Assembly (NCBI GenBank): GCA_001275005.1
Contig: JWZX01001469.1
Location: 1 to 19,178, forward strand
Direction: 5' to 3'
Length of the DNA stretch: 19,178 bases
Source of the DNA: Chrysochromulina tobinii
Taxonomy: Eukaryota > Haptophyta > Prymnesiales > Chrysochromulinaceae
Part shown: positions 9,045-15,443 of the stretch, piece after piece
Layout of the letters: each line of letters begins with the position of its first letter
Numbering within the stretch: position 1 is the stretch's first letter
Translations under genes and position numbers: made by a program
The notes under the pieces: model-generated
Told to the model about the DNA's origin: nothing
Seen by the model: the letters and a program-made list of their open reading frames with translations, nothing else
Database searches by the model: none

Positions 9045-9941
9045 CTACCACCACGCCGCCGCCGCGGCGGCCTTTTGGCGCTCCCACGCCACCACGTCAG
9101 CATAGGGCAGCTTGCCGCCGAAGATGTCGAGCGCCGATCCGATCGCGAGGTCCACCTTGCCGCCGCCCAGCCGCGACACGAGCTCGAGGTCTGCGAGCGA
9201 GCGCGCGCCGCCCGCATACGTGCACGGGAGCGTCGTCCATTCACCGAGCATGGCAACAAGGTCTGCTTCCACACCCTGCTGCTTGCCCTCCACGTCGACG
9301 GCGTGGACGAGGAACTCGTCGCAGTGCTCGGCGAGCTTTGCGAGCGTCTCGCGGCTCACCTCGAGCGACGTGAATTTCTGCCACCGATCCGTCACCACAA
9401 AGAACGGGCCGCCCGGCTCGCGCCGCCGGCAGCTGAGGTCGAGCACGAGGCGCTCCTTGCCTACCGTGGCCACGAGCTCGGCAAGGCGCTCCTCGTCGAG
9501 CCGGCCCTCGCGAAAGATGTACGAGGTGACGATCACATGCGACGCGCCGGCCTCCAGATAACTGGCCGCGTTCGCCGGCGTGATGCCGCCGCCAACCTGC
9601 AGACCGCCCGGATAGGCCCGCAGAGCCGCCTTTGCAGCCTCCTCGTTTCCCGGCCCTAACATGATCACGTGTCCGCCGCGGAGGCCATCACAGCGGTACA
9701 AGTCTGAAAAAGCTTCCGACGGCTTATCCGACTCAAAGTTGGTCGTCGGCCCACGCGACGGGTCGTCCGAGAGCGTCGAGCCGACGATCTGCTTGACCTT
9801 GCCGCTGTGCAGGTCGATGCACGGCCGAAAGCGCGCGAATGCCCGCGCCCGCCGCCGACGGCGCACAAGCAGGCCGACGAGCCCAACGGCCGCCGCCGTC
9901 GCGAGGACGGTGGTCAGGAGCGGCTGCTGGCTCGGCAACAT
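9045..9941 (-). CDS. HIS6: ProFAR isomerase of histidine biosynthesis (HisA/HIS6 type)
   Basis: 298 residues from ATG 9941 (the frame extends to 10043 only with a GTG). It catalyses the fourth step of histidine synthesis, the Amadori isomerisation of ProFAR to PRFAR. The TIM-barrel motifs are of the eukaryotic type: CIDLHSGKVKQIVG (41-54), GPTTNFESDKPS, HVIMLGPGNEEAA, LQVGGGI (114-120), VIVTSYIF, LVLDLSCRR (165-173), FLVHAVDVEG (210-219), YAGGARSLADL and DLAIGSALDIFGG (264-276). Asp43 and Asp168 probably form the acid/base pair. Before the barrel there are about 38 extra residues with a hydrophobic helix (about 8-26) followed by a run of six Arg, suggesting a membrane anchor or organelle-targeting leader. 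The enzyme assignment is very firm; location is inference. Confidence 0.95.
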   Translation of the reverse strand: MLPSQQPLLTTVLATAAAVGLVGLLVRRRRRARAFARFRPCIDLHSGKVKQIVGSTLSDDPSRGPTTNFESDKPSEAFSDLYRCDGLRGGHVIMLGPGNEEAAKAALRAYPGGLQVGGGITPANAASYLEAGASHVIVTSYIFREGRLDEERLAELVATVGKERLVLDLSCRRREPGGPFFVVTDRWQKFTSLEVSRETLAKLAEHCDEFLVHAVDVEGKQQGVEADLVAMLGEWTTLPCTYAGGARSLADLELVSRLGGGKVDLAIGSALDIFGGKLPYADVVAWERQKAAAAAAWW

Positions 9942-10163
9942 AGGGACGCGTCTGTCTCCGCGCGCGACGCGGCGTTGAGAGAGCTTCTTCGCGTGGGCGT
10001 CGTTGCGGGGTGAATCAATAGGGGCAAGGGGGGCGGTTCGCACCTGGGGACGAGCTCCGCATTGGTGTGAAATCCATATGAATGAGAGGATAAGTCCGTG
10101 TTACTTGACTTGACTTGACTTGACTTGACTTGACTAAGTCCGTGTGTTGACCTTCTCGAAAAG
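9942..10163. promoter_or_regulatory. Shared upstream region of HIS6 and CIA30-like genes
   Basis: 222 bases between divergent start codons, presumably a bidirectional promoter. It contains a pentamer array (10103-10134) flanked by an 11-base direct repeat. Confidence 0.55.
10103..10134. repeat. ACTTG pentamer tandem array flanked by direct repeats
   Basis: Six ACTTG units plus a partial ACT. The 11-base word TAAGTCCGTGT lies immediately before (10091-10101) and immediately after (10135-10145). It sits in the space between HIS6 and the CIA30-like gene. It could be a microsatellite, or the remnant of a small insertion with its target duplication. Confidence 0.9.
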
Positions 10164-10874
10164 ATGCACATGCTCGTGTTTGTGCTCGCATATCTCGTGC
10201 CTACAGCCGCGATGGCCCAGCCTTGGGACCTCGGGCGCTTCGCACGCACGACACTTTTCTTCAACGGGCCCGATACTGTCCTGCAACAGCTGAATCCTCT
10301 CCAACGATTCTCTGCTCCGACTCAGCTTCGGAGCGGCGACGTGTTATGGTCAGCCGCAGCTCCGAGGCTTACCTTTGGGCCGCTCGATGATGTCGTCATG
10401 GGCGGCGTGAGTGAATCCACGTTCCGGACGAGCGACGGGGTTGGAATTTTCAGCGGTACGATCTCGACCGAGAACAATGGTGGCTTCGCCGGCTGCAGGA
10501 GCAAGGCGGTCACGCCAGCTCTCGACTTATCTTCCTGCACGGGCCTAAAGCTGCTCATCAAGGGCGACGGAAAGCGCTACAAGTTCATCGTGCGCGATTC
10601 GTATGACTGGAACGGCATCGCTTGGGCTCAGGCCTTTGACTCGGCCAAGAGCGTCTCAGCGGCAGGTGTCGATGGCTATGAGGAGGTTCGGCTTCCTTTT
10701 GCAGCTTTTGTGCCGACACTCTTTGCGAGGCGTGTCCCTGGCGTGAAACTCAACACGCGTGAGCTCAACACCGTCCAACTGACGCTCTCTAAGTTTGAGT
10801 ACGACTCTGCGTTGAACCCGCGCTTCTCCGAGGGCGCCTTCGAGCTGCGCGTGCAGCAGATTGCGGCGTACTGA
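10164..10874 (+). CDS. CIA30-domain protein (NDUFAF1-like)
   Basis: 236 residues from ATG 10164. The N-terminus reads as a signal peptide (hydrophobic residues 3-16, AMA then Q at about 18-19). The CIA30 fold occupies about 58-235 and is recognised by LDDVVMGGVSES (family core D-V/M-GG-S-S), FSGTISTENNGGFAGCRSK (family core SGxxSxENNGGFxSxR), LKLLIKGDGKRYKFIVRD and LPFAAFVPTLFARRV. In mitochondria this family helps assemble complex I; in algae and plants related proteins act in plastids or as carbohydrate-binding-like folds. The secretory-type leader suggests plastid import via the ER (common in complex-plastid algae) or secretion rather than mitochondria. The domain assignment is firm; role is not determined. 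Confidence 0.88.
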   Translation: MHMLVFVLAYLVPTAAMAQPWDLGRFARTTLFFNGPDTVLQQLNPLQRFSAPTQLRSGDVLWSAAAPRLTFGPLDDVVMGGVSESTFRTSDGVGIFSGTISTENNGGFAGCRSKAVTPALDLSSCTGLKLLIKGDGKRYKFIVRDSYDWNGIAWAQAFDSAKSVSAAGVDGYEEVRLPFAAFVPTLFARRVPGVKLNTRELNTVQLTLSKFEYDSALNPRFSEGAFELRVQQIAAY

Positions 10875-11232
10875 AGTCGACGTAAAATCTCGTGAGTCCA
10901 TAATATACACACTGCGGCCACCCGTTTGCGAGGCTGTATTCGAATCTCTTTGTTTTTCCGGCCTCGAGCTCCACTCCCACCGCGGCAGGCCGCCCCGGGC
11001 GGAAAAACTTACCCTGGTGGCGCCAAAGCGCCGCGGGGCACGAAGTGTGGAGGCGGAGTGGGGTGGGGGGATTATTACATCTGGATTTTCACACCGTTAC
11101 ATTAACACAATCCTCTTGTCCTGATTTCAAACTGAGTGTGCATGCAAATCAACTGCAAATCCGTTACGTCTTCCTCGTCGCGCGGCGACCGGCGTCGATC
11201 AGGCGCTGCTGTTTGCTTCCATCGCGCAAGCC
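10875..11232. other. Intergenic region between two plus-strand genes
   Basis: 358 bases: 3' UTR of the CIA30-like gene and promoter of the next gene. A G-rich stretch at 11045-11071 and A/T-richer sequence at about 11085-11165 are visible. No convincing open frame or RNA gene. Confidence 0.45.
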
Positions 11233-11775
11233 ATGTCGCTAGAGTTTGGCATGGCGACGTGGGGCAACAAGCACACTACCCTCTCGCTCCTGCGCGTCAG
11301 AGACCCCATGGCACGCGCTCGCCCCACCAACGAGTTTGTGCATACTAAGCCAGGCCCATATGTTTCTGACACGTTCCGCTGGTACCGATCGGACTGGGCG
11401 ACGAAGGCTGCAGCCGAAGATGCTCCTGGTCTGCCGTGGAACAAGCAGCCGACTGAGCACATGCTCAAGAATGCGCAGAAGATTTCGGATGGAACCTGGT
11501 CAGCGTCGATGGGCCGCAATATGCCGGAGGGGCGCTTCACTGCTGCTCCGCGCTGGAGTCCTCCCGGTATAGTCACCATCGTCGATCGCGATGGGGAGTA
11601 TACCGGGGCATGGGGTAGCGAACTCCTGCCACAACGCCCAGCGGCTGTCGCTGCGACCATGCTCGGTACCAAAGTACCCTTCACGAGCGCCGAGCAACAG
11701 CTGAAACACGGGCTCTGGAACCCGCAGCCGGCGGTGCCGGCGCCAAAGAGGACGAATGGAAGCCTGTGGGATTGA
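11233..11775 (+). CDS. Hypothetical protein, 180 residues, Trp/Pro-rich
   Basis: ATG at 11233 in a favourable context (GCCATGT), stop TGA at 11773-11775, no intron needed. The product has spaced aromatic and Pro motifs (FVHTKPGPYVSDTFRWYRSD, GLPWNKQPTEHMLKNAQ, APRWSPPGIVTIVDRDG, HGLWNPQPAVPAP) and no signal peptide, transmembrane helix or known catalytic motif. The pattern of extended Trp/Pro/Tyr segments without a hydrophobic core resembles small axonemal or structural proteins, but I do not recognise a family. Coding status is supported by length and by residue composition that is not the Arg-rich type of shadow frames. Confidence 0.65.
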   Translation: MSLEFGMATWGNKHTTLSLLRVRDPMARARPTNEFVHTKPGPYVSDTFRWYRSDWATKAAAEDAPGLPWNKQPTEHMLKNAQKISDGTWSASMGRNMPEGRFTAAPRWSPPGIVTIVDRDGEYTGAWGSELLPQRPAAVAATMLGTKVPFTSAEQQLKHGLWNPQPAVPAPKRTNGSLWD

Positions 11776-12653
11776 TCGGAGAATGGTTCGTCGGCTGCCG
11801 TGCGCTCAAGATGTCACTGAAAAAACCTGTACAATCATGTAATCTGTACTCATGCAACCGCGGAAGATGCCGATGTCCAAAATCCGGCCAATGCCTCCTG
11901 TCCAAGCGTTACAATTTATGATAGATAATGAATCGGTCGACGGTCAGACCCCGGTGGCTCGCCAGGCAGAGCGAGAGAAGTGTCGAGAGTCGGACCACTG
12001 TAGACCACTGTAGTAAGAGTAGGCTGAAAGGCATGCTGAAAGGCTCGCGGCAGCCCCCGCCGCGCTGCTCGTGCGCAGCAGCGCTTTGGTGAAATCAGAG
12101 CGGTCGTCGCAGCCAAATTCGACCTCGGCGTCTACATGGAGGAGAAGCGTGTGCTTACCGAGCAACTCCTCGACGCCTCGCTCAAGTCCACCGTCCCTCA
12201 GACTGACCTGATCATCCAGAGAGCCGAGCCGCGAGCGAGAGTCGTCGGACCACTGACGACTGAGTAGGCTCGCGAGGCTTCAGTACGGTAGAGGGAGTTT
12301 GCACTTTGACTTTCGTAGGTTAGTCCCGGGCAGGACTCTGACCTCGACTAAGACTCGACCGAGCCATCGTGCATCGCGCGCGTCGGCTTGGGCTTCGTGG
12401 GTCCGGTCCTCGACTAGGCCGGCGTTATTGAGGTTGCGCCGTCATTAGTGAAAATGACCCCGTTTTCATAGGCCTGCCTCGGCTCGGACCCGGAACCCAA
12501 TGGTGGTGATTCTACCTTTCAATACCAATTGGTACACGGTCTCTCACTGACCGGATTCACTCACAGGCCCTCTCCGTCGTCGCTCACTCATCGGGCGGTC
12601 GCGAGCCGGGCTCTGCGCGCGCAAGTGCCGCTCCCTGCGCCTCGCTCGATGGC
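11776..12653. other. Long non-coding stretch between convergent genes
   Basis: 878 bases, much more than two 3' UTRs need. Composition is mixed. It contains duplicated words (GACCACTGTA twice at about 11993-12012; AGTAGGCT at about 12017-12024 and 12263-12270) and an orphan coding-like fragment (see 12029-12267). The part from 12270 to 12650 shows no coding potential and no RNA gene that I can recognise. Confidence 0.5.
12029..12267 (+). pseudogene. Orphan coding-like fragment
   Basis: A plus-strand frame following an in-frame TGA runs to a TAG at 12265-12267. It includes a well-balanced protein-like segment (FGEIRAVVAAKFDLGVYMEE, then KRVLTEQLLDASLKSTVPQT, DLIIQRAEP). The only Met is internal (12136). 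It may be a lone exon or a gene relic. No family recognised. Confidence 0.35.
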
Positions 12654-13589
12654 TCAGAAGACGACGGTGTCGAGCATGGTGCCGAGCGCCTGCACGATGT
12701 TCGCGGACATGAGGCGCTGCATGGCCTCTGAGATGCGCTTCTTGGCATCCATCTTCCCCACAGTGGCCACCACGAGCTGCTCAGACGAGAGCTCCGTCTC
12801 CTGCTTGACAGCCTTCTCGTACGCGGCGGAGAGCTTGACCATCTCCTTGACGGTCGCGCGCGTCTCCTCCGCGTGCGTGTCGTAGTTGTCGAGCGTCAGC
12901 CCAGCCGTCCAGTTCTTCTTGTGCAGGTTCTGCAGCATCTTCTGCTCAAGGTCATTCTTGCGGTACGAGAGAGCGATCGAGTAGTAGTGCCGGTTGAGGC
13001 CGTGGATGAGCGCCTGGATGGAGGGCTTGTTGAGATGCCCCACGTTCGACGTTGTCTGCCGCGGCTCCTGGCCGAGCATGATCATCTGCGGGTTGATCGA
13101 GCGGAAACAGTCGATGACCACCTTGCCCTTGACTGACTGGATCGGGTCGACCACCACCGCGACCGCGCGCTGGTTGAGCGCCTCGAAGCTCTGCTGCGTG
13201 TTGACGTCGACGCCCGAGAGCCAGCAGCCAAAGCCCGGGTGCGAGTGGTACCAGCCCACCACCATCTCGGGCCGCCCCGTCTGCTTCAGCATGTCAAGCA
13301 TCTTCGTCTGGAAGACGGGGTCAACCGCCTCGACGGAGACGCCGGTGCCGCTCTGCGGCATCGCGAAGACGTCGACACACTTGATGGTGTAGTCGTCCAC
13401 AAAGTCGCCCAGCATCAGCCCCATCACCTCCATCGGCACGCCCGCGCGCCCGTGCTTGAGCATCTTGAGAAGCGCCATCGAGGAGATGTACACGAGCTCG
13501 GCGGTGTCGACGGCGGGCGAGTCGGCCGCCGGGCCGCCGCCATTCTGCGCCTGCTGCTGCGCCTGAAACAGGCGCTGGATGCGATCCAT
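12654..13589 (-). CDS. RPN11: 26S proteasome regulatory subunit RPN11/PSMD14, JAMM deubiquitinase
   Basis: 311 residues from ATG 13589, the usual family length. RPN11 is the zinc metalloprotease of the proteasome lid that removes ubiquitin chains en bloc from substrates during degradation, acting with RPN8. The JAMM zinc motif is complete: Glu54 in [11 protein letters not shown], then [14 protein letters not shown] with His115, His117, Ser125 and Asp128. The flanking RPN11 signature [19 protein letters not shown] and the C-terminal helices needed for lid assembly ([37 protein letters not shown]) are intact, ending ...LDTVVF. The N-terminal 25 residues are a Gln/Gly/Ala-rich linker typical of the family. 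No intron. Identity is beyond reasonable doubt. Confidence 0.98.
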   Translation of the reverse strand: MDRIQRLFQAQQQAQNGGGPAADSPAVDTAELVYISSMALLKMLKHGRAGVPMEVMGLMLGDFVDDYTIKCVDVFAMPQSGTGVSVEAVDPVFQTKMLDMLKQTGRPEMVVGWYHSHPGFGCWLSGVDVNTQQSFEALNQRAVAVVVDPIQSVKGKVVIDCFRSINPQMIMLGQEPRQTTSNVGHLNKPSIQALIHGLNRHYYSIALSYRKNDLEQKMLQNLHKKNWTAGLTLDNYDTHAEETRATVKEMVKLSAAYEKAVKQETELSSEQLVVATVGKMDAKKRISEAMQRLMSANIVQALGTMLDTVVF

Positions 13590-14025
13590 CGGAGCCGCGG
13601 GCGCCGCGCGAGCGAGCGGGAGAGCGGCTTCGGGGACGTGTCCTTGCGCGGCTGCCTTCGTGCGAAGACGGTGCTCGAAGCGGCGCTCGAGTTGTATCGG
13701 GCGCGGACATCAGCATCCTGAGGAAGTTATGAGGAGGGGCTCCCAGCGGAACCGTCACAGTTATGATGTAATCTGTCCCCGATCGTTTATCGATGCGTAC
13801 ACTACTTGCACTTGGAAACGCTTGACGGGCGCCGACTCTGTTTCGACACTGTGCTGTTCTCGGTTTAATCTGTGACCGCGGACACTGTGAATACGATACG
13901 CGGAGTCACTCTCTCACAGTGATGAGATTGAGAACATCTCGATGTGTCATGGCGCTCTTGGCGCTCTAGGCAACATCTGTGTAATATTTACACTCTGATT
14001 CACTGTCGTCTTCTATCTCGAACTA
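13590..14025. promoter_or_regulatory. Upstream region of RPN11
   Basis: 436 bases between the RPN11 start and the stop of the next minus-strand gene. Near RPN11 it is GC-rich; from about 13750 it is A/T-richer. An inverted repeat CACTGTGA (13883-13890) / TCACAGTG (13914-13921) is present. I see no coding region. Confidence 0.45.
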
Positions 14026-15225
14026 CTATCTTGAACTTCCCCACGGTGATGCGCGTACCTTCTGGTAAGTCTCTCGCGCAATATCTGCAGGCCATGCACT
14101 CGCCTCTTCCACCTTGAATATGGTTGGTTCTAGCCGCCATTCATTCCGGCCGTTGATGTTGAGCTCTGTGAAGATGTCGGGCTTGAACCCCGCTCGGATG
14201 TGCATGCCGAGCTCCTGAAGTGCAAGCAGCACCCTGCGCACCTCTGCTCGGTCGGCAAAATCAGAAACGTAGATGCAGCACAGCACACCCATGCCCCCAG
14301 GCATAGAGTCTTGTGCTGGCGCGATTTTGGCGCTGCAGCCAAGCTGACCCTCTGCTGTGGCGCGCGCAATGATCTCCCAGCCTGCATCCGCTTCATCTGG
14401 CGGGAAGAAGATCATCCACTTGCCTGTTGTGTAACGCTGCTGCTGCGCAAGGCTCAGGATCGCCTGCACGCATGCTTCCTTTGCCGCCGCCGGCACTCGA
14501 CCAGGGCTCGCAATCAGTCCCTTGATTTTGTCGAGCTCAACAACAAATGGCTCCTTCGCAAGGTGCGTTACACGAGCGTAGTCGCGGAAACCAGGCGAGT
14601 TGTGGTTTACGTTCTCCACTTGAATCCAAGCGGCAGTCTCTGGTGACACCTTGGAGGGCGGCACGGAAGAAAGCCAGTCATCGAGCGTCTCTAAGCGCGT
14701 CCCATCCCACCTTATGCGCCGGTCGGCGTCAACACGATCGCTCAGGCCGATCTGGTTGCGCGGGCGCTTTGCGCCTCCTTCAGGAACATGATCTTCACAG
14801 CAGGCTGCGAAGGAGCTGGAAGCGCTGCTGATGTTGTCCGCTGATGGTGAGCCGCCGCAGCGCCTCAGCTGGACCACAGTGCCCGTCCGCAACTTGTGGT
14901 CGAAGGCGATCTTGTCGCCCGCCAAGAGTGTGTGCGTCTCGCCGCGAAACACCTTTTCCCATGGGCCGGTGCCGCCTGAACTCACGAGAATTGCGTTCGT
15001 ACCCAAGGACTCGAGCTTCAATGCGCCTTCGGCCGCAGTCAGAGCGAGCTGCACGCGGCTCACGAAGGCAAGCTCGGCCTGTTGCGCGTTAGCCCTGGAT
15101 GCTGCCTCGGCAAGCTGGTCACGGCCGAGCTGGTGGCACAGCGCGTCGTGAGGGATGTCGATCACAGCCTCGTGGTGCACTGACACGAGCTGCCAGCCTG
15201 CGCTCGCCGATGAGGAGGCCGCCAT
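14026..15225 (-). CDS. FHA domain fused to Bles03/DUF1917 domain
   Basis: 399 residues from ATG 15225 (the frame extends to 15456 but reads as promoter sequence). Residues about 10-125 look like an FHA phosphothreonine-binding domain: LGRDQLAEA, FVSRVQLALT, LKLESLGTNAILV and RGETHTLLAGDKIAF match the GR, SR, S-x-GTN and L-x-GD-x-I positions. After a basic linker (GAKRPRNQIG) comes a Bles03/DUF1917-type domain (about 170-390) with KWMIFFPPDEADAGWEIIAR, GQLGCSAKI, CCIYVSDFADRAEVRRVL and LGMHIRAGFKPDIF. The family has an eIF4E-like fold in structural surveys; its function is unsettled. The FHA suggests a role in phospho-dependent signalling or DNA repair, which is inference. Head-to-head with the kinesin gene. 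Confidence 0.78.
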   Translation of the reverse strand: MAASSSASAGWQLVSVHHEAVIDIPHDALCHQLGRDQLAEAASRANAQQAELAFVSRVQLALTAAEGALKLESLGTNAILVSSGGTGPWEKVFRGETHTLLAGDKIAFDHKLRTGTVVQLRRCGGSPSADNISSASSSFAACCEDHVPEGGAKRPRNQIGLSDRVDADRRIRWDGTRLETLDDWLSSVPPSKVSPETAAWIQVENVNHNSPGFRDYARVTHLAKEPFVVELDKIKGLIASPGRVPAAAKEACVQAILSLAQQQRYTTGKWMIFFPPDEADAGWEIIARATAEGQLGCSAKIAPAQDSMPGGMGVLCCIYVSDFADRAEVRRVLLALQELGMHIRAGFKPDIFTELNINGRNEWRLEPTIFKVEEASAWPADIARETYQKVRASPWGSSR

Positions 15226-15443
15226 CCGACAAGAAAGACCGCGCAATGGAGTCGACCGTAAGACGGGGGAACCGGATAGGTACAGTACCCGGTACTTGAC
15301 TGCAACTTGCGTACCATACGGGTCTCGTGTCGCTTGCGTTCGGGTAGAATGCATTTCGCAAGTGTGAAAGATTTGCTGAAAAACGCGCCGTGGCGGCACT
15401 TGCCCGCTCCCCTTCAAAAGAGGCTTTCCAGGGAGGCCTTCCA
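15226..15443. promoter_or_regulatory. Shared upstream region of FHA-DUF1917 and kinesin genes
   Basis: 218 bases between divergent start codons, presumably bidirectional. It contains a GTAC-rich segment (15280-15318) with short inverted repeats and an upstream ATG at 15349 that opens a different frame overlapping the kinesin start. Confidence 0.5.

Noticed and set aside
12873-13721. Plus-strand open frames opposite RPN11
   Set aside because: RPN11 on the minus strand is certain; these frames have no recognisable protein features.
13883-13921. Inverted repeat CACTGTGA/TCACAGTG upstream of RPN11
   Set aside because: Eight-base arms with a 23-base loop and no link to a known element; listed only as part of the upstream region.
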